From: DASWJZ01 sp963846475
GTDB lineage: Bacteria > Pseudomonadota > Alphaproteobacteria > Rhizobiales > Afifellaceae
Reading direction: 5' to 3'
Assembly (NCBI GenBank): GCA_963846475.1
Contig: CAWJVZ010000004.1
Location: 1,364,001-1,428,000 of the forward strand
DNA: 64,000 nucleotides
Shown one piece after another: positions 54,532 through 63,443 of this stretch (positions are counted from its first letter, which is position 1; each line of letters starts with the position of its first letter). A program made the position numbers and the translations under genes. The notes under the pieces were generated by a model. It was not told where the DNA came from, searched no databases, and saw only the letters and a list, made by a program, of their open reading frames with translations.

Positions 54532-55344
54532 TCAGTTTCGAAACGCCCGCTTCAGGTTCCGGGCTTTTTCGAGATCGACGGCTTCTGCCGCCGCGACAAG
54601 GTCGTAGAGCTGGGCGGAATTGACGTCAGCCGATGTGAAGATCGCCCCCGCCACTTTCGCCCCGGTCAGATCGGCGCCGGCGAGCTGCGCCGCCGTCATG
54701 TTCGTGCCGGTGAGGTCGGCGCCTTTCAGCGATGCAAAATGCAGGTCGACCCAGGAGAGGTTGGCCCCGCTCAGATTGGCGCCGTCGAGCTTCGCCGAAA
54801 TCAACAACGCGCGCATCAAGCCCATGGACTGGTTCTTCATGTCGGCGCTGAGATCCGCCCCGGCAAGATTGGCCTCGAGCAGCGAGGCTCCCTGCAGATC
54901 CGCCGTGACCCGCGCGCCCGACAGGTCGGCGCCGTCAAAACGCGCCCCCCGCATCTGCGAGGCGACGAGGCTCGCCTCGCGCAGGCTGGCACCGGAAAAG
55001 TCCGCCTTGAGCGCCCACGCCTGATCGAGGATCGCGCCGTCGAGATTGGCGCCCGCGAGCTTCACATTGTTGAGATAGGCGCCGCGCAGATTGGCGGCGC
55101 GAAAATCCACTTCGGACAGATCGAGGCCCGACAGCCGCTTTCCGCTCAGATCGGGGTGCTCGGCGGGCCCGCCGGCCTGGATCGTGGCGAGCACCTCGTC
55201 CCGGCTCATCTCCGCTTCGGTCATCTGCGGCGAGTTCAGGTCGACATATTGCATCATGTCCTGCGCCAGCGCCGCGCCACAGGACAGACCCATGGCCAAG
55301 ACTATATGGCCGAGAGCGGACAGTAATCGGGAAATACCCTTCAT
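54532..55344 (-). CDS. Exported pentapeptide-repeat protein
   Basis: 270 residues with a signal peptide (LGHIVLAMGLSCGAALAQ) and about 30 tandem A(D/N)LXX repeats (for example ADLSGARVTADLQGASLLEANL), which fold as a quadrilateral beta-helix. Pentapeptide proteins near methanol dehydrogenase are known but unexplained. Its position upstream of xoxF, on the same strand but 311 bases away, leaves open whether it is co-transcribed. Periplasmic location is inferred. Confidence 0.82.
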   Translation of the reverse strand: MKGISRLLSALGHIVLAMGLSCGAALAQDMMQYVDLNSPQMTEAEMSRDEVLATIQAGGPAEHPDLSGKRLSGLDLSEVDFRAANLRGAYLNNVKLAGANLDGAILDQAWALKADFSGASLREASLVASQMRGARFDGADLSGARVTADLQGASLLEANLAGADLSADMKNQSMGLMRALLISAKLDGANLSGANLSWVDLHFASLKGADLTGTNMTAAQLAGADLTGAKVAGAIFTSADVNSAQLYDLVAAAEAVDLEKARNLKRAFRN

Positions 55345-55453
55345 ATCGAATACCCGCGTGCCGCCGCCGCCGAAAGCGGCGGCCCCCTCGACGCTAGACC
55401 CGCGTAGCGGCGTTCACAAGCAATCCCCCACCGTTCAGTCTCAAGATCAAGCG

Positions 55454-55816
55454 CTATCCGCCCTTGAAGCAGCGGATTTCGCCTTCGGCCTGGGCGCGGC
55501 GGAGATCCTGGATGACGGATTTGGATTCGGCGCTGGAGCGGAAGAGATCGGCGGCCTCGCCCTGGATCTGCATGAGGCTCAGGAAGGCGCTCGCCTCCTC
55601 GTAGCGATCGTAGGGAAGGATCGACGCGACCACGTCAATTGAGCACGAGCACGCTCTAAGGGCCTGCGACGTCTCGCCATTCGCCTTGATGCAGGCGAAT
55701 ACGTAATCGGCGACTGCCTCGGTCGGATAGTCGGTTGGCGCGCCGGCACTCGCATTGCTGACGCAGGCAAATGTCGCCGCCAGGGCAAATCTCCTGCAGC
55801 GCCGAAACTTAGGCAC
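55454..55816 (-). CDS. small exported protein with three cysteines
   Basis: 120 residues. Signal peptide (RRFALAATFACVSNASAGAP), then FACIKANGE, ALRACSCSID and RCFKGG near the end, a four-to-five cysteine layout typical of a periplasmic disulfide protein. Family not recognised, though similar proteins have been seen near xox genes. It precedes the pentapeptide gene on the same strand. Confidence 0.6.
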   Translation of the reverse strand: MPKFRRCRRFALAATFACVSNASAGAPTDYPTEAVADYVFACIKANGETSQALRACSCSIDVVASILPYDRYEEASAFLSLMQIQGEAADLFRSSAESKSVIQDLRRAQAEGEIRCFKGG

Positions 55817-55995
55817 GCGCGGCCCCCCTTACGTCGGAATCGCGGATCATACGTCGGAGACGCGAGCATGATCGTGCCACCACTCACAGAAGCGCGCCAG
55901 CCCGGTCTTGAGGGTCACGCGGTTCACCTGTCGAAGCATTCTCGGCGGGCTCCTCACCCTCTGCGATCCTGCGGGGCCGCGCCTCGCTGTCGTTT

Positions 55996-56394
55996 TCACC
56001 CGCCGGCAACCAGCCAAGCGGGATCGAACCAGCGGTCGGCCTCGCCGTCATAGGGAAGCCGGGTGATGTCCCAGTGCCGGATGAAGGAGGCGTAAGCGGT
56101 CCAGACCGGCGGGCCGCCGCCGATATAGACGACGCGGTCCGGATAGCGGGCGAGCGCTTCTTCGGGCGGCGTGCCGGAGCGGATCACCGCGACCGTGCGG
56201 TCCTCGCGCGCCCATTGCGGGACAGAGGCGATCGTGCGCGGCCCGGCGAGGAGCACGTGCCCGCGCGTCGTGTCAAAGAACCGCGCCACGTCGGCGCGAA
56301 ACTCGCGGCCCGGATTGCCCTCCCATGGCAACCTGCCGTTCAGCCCGAGCTGCCCGCTCAGCCCGATGGCGCACATGGCACGCACGTCCGCCAT
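55996..56394 (-). CDS. dmrA: Dihydromethanopterin reductase DmrA (DHFR-like)
   Basis: 132 residues, short dihydrofolate-reductase-like fold: CAIGLSGQLGLNGRLPW (the Met20-loop-like segment), GHVLLAGPRTIASVP and VVYIGGGPPVWTAY. This is the size and pattern of Methylobacterium DmrA, which reduces dihydromethanopterin in H4MPT synthesis. It belongs functionally with the cofactor genes at 34-46 kb although it lies on the far side of xoxF. Could be a degenerate folA, but length and context favour dmrA. Confidence 0.82.
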   Translation of the reverse strand: MADVRAMCAIGLSGQLGLNGRLPWEGNPGREFRADVARFFDTTRGHVLLAGPRTIASVPQWAREDRTVAVIRSGTPPEEALARYPDRVVYIGGGPPVWTAYASFIRHWDITRLPYDGEADRWFDPAWLVAGG

Positions 56395-56498
56395 TTCCCC
56401 CTCCGTGGCAGCGCTTGCCTATTTGCGACCCAGACTTCGATTTGCCGGCTAGAGGGCGAAGGGCTCCGCGTCCAAAATCGCTGATAGTGCTTCGGATT

Positions 56499-56575
56499 TG
56501 GCGCGCCCGGCAGGATTCGAACCCACGACCCCCAAATTCGTAGTCTGGTGCTCTATCCAGCTGAGCTACGGGCGC
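56499..56575 (-). tRNA. tRNA-Arg (anticodon ACG)
   Basis: Cloverleaf on the minus strand: acceptor GCGCCCG pairs with CGGGCGC, D-arm AGCTCAGCTGGAT, anticodon stem CCAGA/TTTGG with loop CTACGAA giving anticodon ACG, and T-arm GGTTCGAATCC. The 3' CCA is encoded. ACG is normally deaminated to ICG and reads CGU, CGC and CGA. Confidence 0.95.
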
Positions 56576-56689
56576 TGACGTGCAGACGGCACCGCCGACG
56601 CAAGGCCCGGCACACCTAGTCGCTCCACACCGCAATTTCAAGCCCACGGCAGCGCCTACTGCAGAGCGTGCGTGGGCCCGCCAAACGCA

Positions 56690-57157
56690 TTATTGAATTT
56701 CGGCGCCTCCGACTTCGAGGCGCGCGCCCTTGCCGTCACCTTGGCTGGGAATGAGATAAACGTTCAGCTTCAGCGGGCCGTCATCCGCCAATTCCGGCGG
56801 CAGGGGGAGGCCGTAACGCGCCACCCCCGAGGAACCCATTGATCCGGTCGGCAGCATGACGCCAAAGCGGCCGACCTCCTGCTCCGCGCCGCTACCGTGC
56901 TGCTGCGCCTTGACCACCACCTGAACGGCGCCGCCGTCCTGCGGCGGAGTGTAGCCTGCCACGCTGACGACGAGCCGGGCAGACTGTTCTGCTGCGCCTC
57001 CGGCCGCCGCGGAAACAGGTGCCGATGTCGAGGTGATCACTGCCGGCCGTTCAACTGTGGCAATCACCTGGTCCCCCGCAGTGGCGACACCCAGCAAAGC
57101 AGGCAGTGTCGCAAATGCGCACCATGCGCTTATCGTATACAGGCGACTCCGATCCAT
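56690..57157 (-). CDS. exported protein encoded with tyrosinase
   Basis: 155 residues. Signal peptide (YTISAWCAFATLPALLGVATAG), then an all-beta looking domain (RLVVSVAGYTPPQDGGAVQVVVKAQQ, PLKLNVYLIP). Immediately downstream of the tyrosinase gene on the same strand, so probably its partner. It lacks a metal site I can recognise; it may resemble the C-terminal domain of some phenol oxidases or a copper chaperone, but neither is shown by the sequence. Confidence 0.6.
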   Translation of the reverse strand: MDRSRLYTISAWCAFATLPALLGVATAGDQVIATVERPAVITSTSAPVSAAAGGAAEQSARLVVSVAGYTPPQDGGAVQVVVKAQQHGSGAEQEVGRFGVMLPTGSMGSSGVARYGLPLPPELADDGPLKLNVYLIPSQGDGKGARLEVGGAEIQ

Positions 57158-57200
57158 GGCCGATCACCTCAAGTCCGAGCCCCCACCGTCGGATATGGGA

Positions 57201-58733
57201 TCAGGCGGATACGAACGCAACCTCCACTGCCCTCACCGTGGCCGTTCCCGCTTCGCCCTCGTCCGGCTTGTTCGGCACCGGCAGGATTTGCACACGAATG
57301 TTTGTGGGAGCTGGCGCGCTTCCGTATACGCGGCGGATCGCCGGCGATAGGTCGACTGCAAAGGACGGCTCGTCGTGATTGGCCCCCTCGCCATGCACGA
57401 AGACCCCGAAGGTGCCGACGTAGTGAGGGTCGGTGACCGGGGTATCCGGCTTCAAGTCAGGGTGCTCGATAAACACCCGGTACATCGTATTCTGGGAATC
57501 GCTCACCGCCACTTCACGAATGAAGGCCAGCGCTCGCGTGCCCGAGACCGCTTGTTCGCGCGCGGCGTTGAAGTCCAGCAGCTCGACGCCGGACGACAGC
57601 ATCCCACTCCTGGCAACGCTTTCCACTAAGCCAGGTTCGATCGCGACGGGTATTTCCAGATACCGGTTCGGGGTGGCGACGGCACCTTCGGGGCTCTGAG
57701 CCGCATACGTCTTGATGCCCACGGCGGTCGCGGCCGCCGCTCCCGCATAGATGCTGGTAAACTTCTCCTGCGCAGCCATCAGGGTCGGCGCCGCGCTAGC
57801 CATCGGCCCGGGCAGGCCGTAAGTGTAGCCGAGAGTTTCGGGAACGAACAGGTCAGAGACCTTTGGCGAGTAGAAGGATCCGTCGACATTGTAGAAATTG
57901 TTCTCGATTGTCATGTCTTTCCAGAGCGGATCTGGAGAGTTCGGCCCTCCTAGCCCGTTCCAAACCGCCCAGATCCGGTCGATATTGGCGTGGTGCATGA
58001 AGAAAATCGGATCGCGGGGCGAGAAGGCCCACGGCATCAGACCGCCGATGTTATTGTGCACGTTGTTGTGGGGGTTGCCCTCCAGGACGCCTTGAATGCC
58101 GCAGTTCTGGCAGACAATCCAGGATTGATCCAGAGAATCTTGACCGGCGGGTCGGCTTGTGCCGAATTCTTCGAACGTCGTTGCAGCTAATATTTCTTGG
58201 AGGACGGACGGCCCTACGACGTCGGGCGGCATGGGTTCGGACGGTGGCCAGGTACGCATGAAACCGGGATCGGACACAAAGAGCCAATTCGTGTTGCCGT
58301 CCGGTGTGTTCGGCTCCAGGAAAACTTCAGGCATTGTCGGGTTGGCAGTCCAATCCCAATAGGGCATGGCAAAGTCGTCGTTCTTTGTCAGGTACCGGAC
58401 GATCCGTTCATACATCAGCGTGTAAGCACGGTGCCAAGGAAGGAAGTACCAGTTCCCGTGCGGACAGAATTTATAGCTGAACTGAGTTGGCCCGTGGATA
58501 TTGGCCAAATTCACCCAGCTGAACTGCTCGCTGGCGGGCATGTTCTTCATCAGCCCAACGGCGTCGCGGTAGGTGGCGACGATAGGATCGTCCCAGGCAA
58601 GGCCTTGCAGCGAGCGGCGCTGTGGCACTGCCTGCGCCTGCGCCAACGCGACCATGCCTGGCACGTTCGCGGCGATGATACCCGCACCAATGACGGAGCC
58701 CTGAAGCAGTACGTCCCGACGTGATATGGTCAT
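57201..58733 (-). CDS. Tat-exported tyrosinase-family type 3 copper protein
   Basis: 510 residues. Twin-arginine signal (TISRRDVLLQGSV) ending near residue 34. Copper A ligands are His80, His92 and His101, with Cys90-Pro-His92 placed to form the thioether seen in many type 3 enzymes. Copper B ligands are His222, His226 and His248 in PHNNVHNNIG and FFMHHANIDR. A C-terminal domain of about 190 residues follows, as in plant and bacterial polyphenol oxidases. Probably oxidises phenols in the periplasm. Substrate unproven. Confidence 0.9.
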   Translation of the reverse strand: MTISRRDVLLQGSVIGAGIIAANVPGMVALAQAQAVPQRRSLQGLAWDDPIVATYRDAVGLMKNMPASEQFSWVNLANIHGPTQFSYKFCPHGNWYFLPWHRAYTLMYERIVRYLTKNDDFAMPYWDWTANPTMPEVFLEPNTPDGNTNWLFVSDPGFMRTWPPSEPMPPDVVGPSVLQEILAATTFEEFGTSRPAGQDSLDQSWIVCQNCGIQGVLEGNPHNNVHNNIGGLMPWAFSPRDPIFFMHHANIDRIWAVWNGLGGPNSPDPLWKDMTIENNFYNVDGSFYSPKVSDLFVPETLGYTYGLPGPMASAAPTLMAAQEKFTSIYAGAAAATAVGIKTYAAQSPEGAVATPNRYLEIPVAIEPGLVESVARSGMLSSGVELLDFNAAREQAVSGTRALAFIREVAVSDSQNTMYRVFIEHPDLKPDTPVTDPHYVGTFGVFVHGEGANHDEPSFAVDLSPAIRRVYGSAPAPTNIRVQILPVPNKPDEGEAGTATVRAVEVAFVSA

Positions 58734-58828
58734 TTGCCGCAGCCCTTTTGAAACTTACGTGTCGATGCACTCAACCACGAGGTTCGACGAACGTCAAATT
58801 CTACTTGAACTCGGCAGGTCGACTTCGC

Positions 58829-60307
58829 TTACATCCGCCGGGCTTGGCGGCGGGTGTCGAGGCTGACCGGCCGGTCGGGGATGGTGACCTCGAAAATCGC
58901 GCCGGCGCCGGGGCGGCCGATAAGGCGGATGTCGCCGCCGTGAGCGCGGACAATTTCCGCGGCGATGGCGAGGCCGAGCCCGGTGCCTCCGGGCCGCACC
59001 GACCCCTGGAAGGGCTGGAACAGGTTGGCGCGCGCTTTCTGCGGCACGCCGGGGCCGGTATCGCAGACGCGCAGGGTGGCGACGCCGCCCCGCCGCTCCC
59101 CCTCCACCCAGACGCGGCGGATCACCGCCGGGTCGTCGCCGTCGCCGACCGCCTCCAGGGCATTGCGGCAGAGATTCATCAGCACGCGGAAGAGCTGTTC
59201 GGAATCGGCGTCGACCTCGACGCCCTCCGCCACCCGGTTCTCCCACTGGATGCGCTCGTGCCCGGAAAGAGCGAGCACGTCGGCGACGTCGTCGACGAGC
59301 CGGGCAAGCGAGAGAAGCTGCCGCCGCGGCGCCTCCTCCGTCGCCTGGCCGTAGGCGAGCACGGAGCGCGTATAGGAGATCGCCCGGTCGATGGCGCGCA
59401 CCACCTTCGGCGCGAAGCGCTTGACCAGCGGGTCCTCGACGGCGCCCATCCGATCGGAGAACAGCTGGGCCGAGGCCAGGATGTTGCGAAGGTCGTGGTT
59501 GATCTTGGAGACGGCGAGGCCGAGATCGGCGAGGTGGCGGCGCTGCACCAGCATGTCGCGGAGCGCCTTCTGCATCTCGGCGAGCCTCGCCTCCGCCGCG
59601 CCGATCTCGTCGCGGCGGCCGCTCGGGACGATTGCCGAAGCGGAATCCTCCGGCGCCGTCGAGAAGGCCAGGATGTGCGCGGAAAGCCGCTGCATCGGCC
59701 GCACGATGTGGAAGCGAAGCGCCGCGTAGACGAGCGCCGCGCTGATCGCCGAGATGACCAGCGAGAGGAGCAGGATATTGCGCGAATAGGCCAGCATCGC
59801 CGCGCGCAGCCGCCATTCCTGCACGACGATTTCAAAGCGGTCGCTGCCGGCCGGCGGGGTGCCGCTCACCATGATGAGGCGGTCGCCCGGCGAAAACAGG
59901 GTTGCGAACGCGGCGCGGATGCTGTCGAGGGGCCGCAGCGACGTGAGGTCGTGGCTCGCCGCCACCTCGGTCGGCATTCCCTCGACGGCGACGAACCAGC
60001 GCTGGCCGTGGCTGCGCAGCGCGATCGCCTCGACCCCGATCGAACGCAGCATCCGCTCTTCCAAGTCGCTCGGCAGGGCCGCGGCCGGCGCGGCGCCTGC
60101 CGCCATCGCGACCAGGGCCGCGCTGTCGAGCTTCTCCTGCAGCCAGACATTGCGGAAATTGGCGATCGAGGGGATGTAGATGAGGATCTCGGCCGCCATG
60201 ACGAACAGGAGCGTCATCAGCAGGAGCTTGTTCGACAGGCTCCACGGCATGAAGCGGCGCTGCGTGGTCGCGCCGAGCGAGGCCGGTCGGGGGGACCCCT
60301 CTTCCAT
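58829..60307 (-). CDS. Sensor histidine kinase
   Basis: 492 residues. Two membrane helices (about 25-46 and 172-195) flank a periplasmic sensor segment. A HAMP-like linker follows, then a HisKA region with the phosphoacceptor His in KINHDLRN and an ATPase domain (N box NLCRNALEAV, G1 CDTGPGVP, G2 GGTGLGLAIAAEI). No response regulator is next to it, so its partner lies elsewhere. Signal unknown. Confidence 0.88.
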   Translation of the reverse strand: MEEGSPRPASLGATTQRRFMPWSLSNKLLLMTLLFVMAAEILIYIPSIANFRNVWLQEKLDSAALVAMAAGAAPAAALPSDLEERMLRSIGVEAIALRSHGQRWFVAVEGMPTEVAASHDLTSLRPLDSIRAAFATLFSPGDRLIMVSGTPPAGSDRFEIVVQEWRLRAAMLAYSRNILLLSLVISAISAALVYAALRFHIVRPMQRLSAHILAFSTAPEDSASAIVPSGRRDEIGAAEARLAEMQKALRDMLVQRRHLADLGLAVSKINHDLRNILASAQLFSDRMGAVEDPLVKRFAPKVVRAIDRAISYTRSVLAYGQATEEAPRRQLLSLARLVDDVADVLALSGHERIQWENRVAEGVEVDADSEQLFRVLMNLCRNALEAVGDGDDPAVIRRVWVEGERRGGVATLRVCDTGPGVPQKARANLFQPFQGSVRPGGTGLGLAIAAEIVRAHGGDIRLIGRPGAGAIFEVTIPDRPVSLDTRRQARRM

Positions 60308-60384
60308 GTCGAATCCCGTTGCCGCCGTGCGGCAGGCTGTATTTTAGCCGGACCCGACGCTTCGTGCCAGCTTCGTCCAGCGCG

Positions 60385-61812
60385 TCAGCCGAGCAGGCGG
60401 GCCAAGCGGAGCGCCCACCTGACCGCTCGCGACTGCAGCTTCGGCGTGTAGAAGGCGATCGCCGCCCGCTTAGCCGCCTCCGAGACGGTCGGATAGGGAA
60501 ACACGGCTGACGCAAGGTGCTTCACGCTCATCCTCGCCGCGATGGCAAGCGCCCAGGGCGCAATGAGCTCCCCGGCATTGTCGCCCAATATGTCGACGCC
60601 GAGGATTTTTCCGCGTTTCGTCACCAGCACCTTGACCAGGCCGCGCGTGGCACGTTCCGCCTGCGCGCGGTCGTTCTCGGAGAACGGCCAGCGCAGCACC
60701 TGGACATGCTTGTGCCTGCGGCGGGCCTCCGCCTCCGTCAGGCCGACATGGGCGAGCTCCGGGTCGGTGAAGGTGACCCAGGGCAGCAGATCCTGCCGCA
60801 CCTTGCCGCCGAAGCGGAACAGGATCGAGCGGACGACCAGGCCGGCCTGGTAGGATGCCCAATGGGTGAATTGCGGCCCGCCTGTGGCGTCGCCGATGGC
60901 ATAAACGCGCCGGTTCGTCGTGCGGAGCCGCGCATTTACCTCGATGCCGCGCTGGTCGTGAGCGATGCCGGCTTCCGCCAAGCCCAGCCCGTCGAGATCG
61001 GGCCGGCGGCCGACGGCGAGGAGAACGTGCGTCCCGTCCACATGATCGCCGGCCTGGTCATGGCTGAACGTCACGCGCACGCCGGTTCGCCCCCGCCGCG
61101 CGACCCGGGTGACCTCCGCCCCTTCCCGGATGGCGATCCCTTCCGACCTGAGGTCTTCCAGGAGCAGCGCGGCGAGCTCGGGATCGTCCCTGGCGAGCGC
61201 CCTGCCGGCTTCCAGAACGGTCACCTCGGAGCCGAGGCGGCGAAACGCCTGCGCCATTTCAAGTCCTACCGGGCCGCCGCCGACGACGATCAGGTGGCCT
61301 GGGCGGCGCGGCAAATCGAAGATCGTCTCATTGGTCAGGTACGGAACCGCCTCGAGATTGGGGATCGGCGGCACGGCTGGGCGCGAGCCGGTCGCCAGCA
61401 CGTAGCGGCGGGCGCGGATGTCGGTCGTCCCGACGACGATCGTCTGCTTGTCCTTGAAGCGTGCCGTGCCGCGGATCACGGCAACGCCAAGGCCGGTGAA
61501 GCGCTCGGCCGAATCGTTCGGCTCGATCGCCGCGATCACCCGGCGGACATGGTTCCGAACGGCGGCGAAATCGACCTCAGGCTCGCTCGTCTCGATGCCG
61601 AACCGATGCGCGTCGCGGATGGCCTGGACGCGTCTGGCCGCCGCGAGAAGCGACTTGGAGGGGACGCAGCCGGTGTTGAGGCAATCGCCGCCCATCCGGT
61701 CTTTCTCGACGAGGAGGACGGAGACGCCGAAGGCCGCCGCCGCGGCCGCCATCGTAAGGCCCGCCGCACCGGCGCCGATCACGCAAATGTCCGGGGTCAG
61801 GACTTCGCTCAT
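60385..61812 (-). CDS. Pyridine nucleotide-disulfide oxidoreductase (mercuric reductase / Lpd-like)
   Basis: 475 residues. FAD-binding GAGAAGLTMA, redox-active disulfide Cys44-Cys49 (GGDCLNTGCVPSKS), NAD(P)-binding GGGPVGLEMA, and the second FAD motif YAIGDATGGP. The C-terminal His-Glu pair of lipoamide dehydrogenases is altered: Tyr stands where the base-pairing His is normally found (FPYPTVSEA), though Glu is kept. It overlaps or nearly abuts the TVP38-like gene upstream, an association common in bacteria. Exact substrate unknown. Confidence 0.85.
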   Translation of the reverse strand: MSEVLTPDICVIGAGAAGLTMAAAAAAFGVSVLLVEKDRMGGDCLNTGCVPSKSLLAAARRVQAIRDAHRFGIETSEPEVDFAAVRNHVRRVIAAIEPNDSAERFTGLGVAVIRGTARFKDKQTIVVGTTDIRARRYVLATGSRPAVPPIPNLEAVPYLTNETIFDLPRRPGHLIVVGGGPVGLEMAQAFRRLGSEVTVLEAGRALARDDPELAALLLEDLRSEGIAIREGAEVTRVARRGRTGVRVTFSHDQAGDHVDGTHVLLAVGRRPDLDGLGLAEAGIAHDQRGIEVNARLRTTNRRVYAIGDATGGPQFTHWASYQAGLVVRSILFRFGGKVRQDLLPWVTFTDPELAHVGLTEAEARRRHKHVQVLRWPFSENDRAQAERATRGLVKVLVTKRGKILGVDILGDNAGELIAPWALAIAARMSVKHLASAVFPYPTVSEAAKRAAIAFYTPKLQSRAVRWALRLARLLG

Positions 61813-61820
61813 GCTGGGTG

Positions 61821-62600
61821 TCAGCCGGGCGCCCCTTCATGCCTCCGGCGGCCGCGGCGCCACCGGCGCACGAATACCGGGACGAGCGCCATCGCGCCGA
61901 GGAGAGCCAGGCCGACGAGGAGCTCGGTCGACAGGACCCGGCCGCGGCCGTCGAGAGCGCCCCCCAACCCTTCGCCGAAATAGGACAGCACGAAGGTCGC
62001 CGGCAGGATGCCGATCGCGGTCGCCGCAACATAGGGGAGGAGCCGCATTCCAAACAACGCAGCGGCGAGATTGACCAGCCAGAACGGGAATAGCGGCACG
62101 AGCCGCAGGAACAGCAGGTAGAGGAAGCCCTCCTCCCGGAACCCGGCGCGGAGCCGCTGCGCGCGCGGCCCGGCCCGCGCAGCGAGGAAATCGCCGAGCG
62201 AGGTGCGGGCGATCAGGAAGATGAGGGTCGCCCCGATCGTCGCCGCGACGAGCGCCAAAGCCGTTCCGGCGATGCAGCCGAACATCAGGCCGCCGGCGGC
62301 GGTCAGCGCACTGGCGCCGGGAAAGGAAAGCGCCACCGTCGCGATATACACGGTCACATACGCGGCTGCGGCAAAGGCCGGCCTCTCCTCCACCAACTCT
62401 GCAAGGCTCGCCTGGTAGCGCCGCAGCGCCTCAAGCGAGAGATAGTGATGCAAGTCAAGCGCATAGAGGAGGCCGAGGCCGATCGCCACCGCCGCGAGCG
62501 GCGCCCAGCGCAGCAGAGTAAAGCCGCCGGACGCGCGGCGGGCGGCGGCAAGGCGCTCCGTCGGTGCGCTGGGAACCTGCGTGCGTCGAAGCGTGTCCAT
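61821..62600 (-). CDS. TVP38/TMEM64 (DedA-superfamily) membrane protein
   Basis: 259 residues from the ATG at 62600; upstream in-frame starts lack support. About six hydrophobic segments, with the SNARE-associated/VTT motif around FPGASALTAAGGLMFGCIAG and RLVPLFPFWLVNLAAALFGM. Membrane protein of the DedA superfamily with proposed roles in lipid or proton transport. It stands 8 bases before the flavoprotein gene on the same strand, suggesting one operon. Confidence 0.85.
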   Translation of the reverse strand: MDTLRRTQVPSAPTERLAAARRASGGFTLLRWAPLAAVAIGLGLLYALDLHHYLSLEALRRYQASLAELVEERPAFAAAAYVTVYIATVALSFPGASALTAAGGLMFGCIAGTALALVAATIGATLIFLIARTSLGDFLAARAGPRAQRLRAGFREEGFLYLLFLRLVPLFPFWLVNLAAALFGMRLLPYVAATAIGILPATFVLSYFGEGLGGALDGRGRVLSTELLVGLALLGAMALVPVFVRRWRRGRRRHEGAPG

Positions 62601-62920
62601 CGTTGCGGGTCGCGGCGTCGGACCGCGGCATCGTTCCTTTCCTGAAGCGCGCCATTCTACACGCCCTGCCCCCGGCAGGATCGGCAGCACGAACTTATGA
62701 AGCCGGCCCGGCCCCGTGTCACCCCTTCGTGACGCGTCGAGGCGCCCGCCCCCGAAGTTGACTTGCAGGGGGGTTTCACCCTATATCGCCCCCGTCGATC
62801 GGAGCCTTGCAGGCACGCGCGCTCCGGCATTATCCCGAACATTCGGCGCGGCAGGGTCTCTCGACAGCGAGCCGGCTGCATTTCCAAAGACGAGGGCCGC
62901 CGCGATGGCGGCGTTGAGCA
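62601..62920. other. intergenic region upstream of rpmH
   Basis: About 320 bases between the divergent TVP38-like gene and rpmH. It contains the strong rpmH promoter described separately and a leader of about 130 bases before the rpmH ATG. No small ORF with a clear ribosome binding site is convincing here. Confidence 0.5.
62758..62786 (+). promoter_or_regulatory. sigma-70-type promoter of rpmH
   Basis: TTGACT at 62758-62763 and CTATAT at 62781-62786 with a 17-base spacer, close to the housekeeping consensus. It lies about 130 bases upstream of rpmH, whose product is needed in large amounts. Confidence 0.65.
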
Positions 62921-63055
62921 ATGAAGAGAACCTATCAACCGAGCCGCCTGGTTCGCAAGCGTCGTCACGGCTTCCGCGCCCGCATGGCGACCCGCAACGG
63001 AGCCAAGGTGATCGCCCGTCGCCGCGCCAAGGGGCGCAAGCGCCTGTCGGCGTGA
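62921..63055 (+). CDS. rpmH: 50S ribosomal protein L34
   Basis: 44 residues, the exact length of bacterial L34, starting MKRTYQPSRLVRKRRHGFRA and ending RRAKGRKRLSA. It is a structural part of the large ribosomal subunit. The order rpmH-rnpA-yidC is conserved throughout Proteobacteria. It is followed by rnpA after 13 bases. Confidence 0.97.
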   Translation: MKRTYQPSRLVRKRRHGFRARMATRNGAKVIARRRAKGRKRLSA

Positions 63056-63068
63056 CCGGTCCGGGCGC

Positions 63069-63443
63069 ATGATCGAGCGCCTGAAGAAGAGGCGCGATTT
63101 CGTTGCCGCCGCGAAGGGCCCGAAGGCTGCGCGGCGCGCATTCGTGCTGGAGGCTCGTCGTCGCGACGACGATGGCGCGGCCCGCCTCGGCTTCACCGTT
63201 TCCAAGCGCGCCGCCAAGAAGGCCGTCGAGCGCAACCGCATCCGCCGCCGCCTGAAGGAAGCGGTGCGGCTGGCCGCTCCCGGACGCGTGCGCCCCGGTT
63301 GCGACTATGTCGTGGTCGGACGGCGCGGCGCGCTGACGGAGAGCTTTGCCGCACTAGAGGCGGATCTCGCTGCCGCGCTTGCGGCGGCTCTCCGCGGCCT
63401 CCATTTGCGCGAGGGAGCCGAGCCGCCGGGTCGCAGCCGATGA
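63069..63443 (+). CDS. rnpA: Ribonuclease P protein component
   Basis: 124 residues. The family motif RNxxRRxxKE is seen in AVERNRIRRRLKEAV, and ARLGFTVSKRAAKKA precedes it. Binds RNase P RNA to process tRNA 5' ends. Its stop overlaps the yidC start (ATGA), the usual arrangement in this operon. Confidence 0.95.
   Translation: MIERLKKRRDFVAAAKGPKAARRAFVLEARRRDDDGAARLGFTVSKRAAKKAVERNRIRRRLKEAVRLAAPGRVRPGCDYVVVGRRGALTESFAALEADLAAALAAALRGLHLREGAEPPGRSR

Noticed and set aside
58721..60451. 576-codon open frame antisense to the histidine kinase
   Set aside because: Composition is Arg/His/Asp-rich shadow sequence with no motifs; the kinase frame has all catalytic boxes.
60517..61983. 488-codon open frame antisense to the disulfide oxidoreductase
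   Set aside because: Shadow of a confidently identified enzyme.
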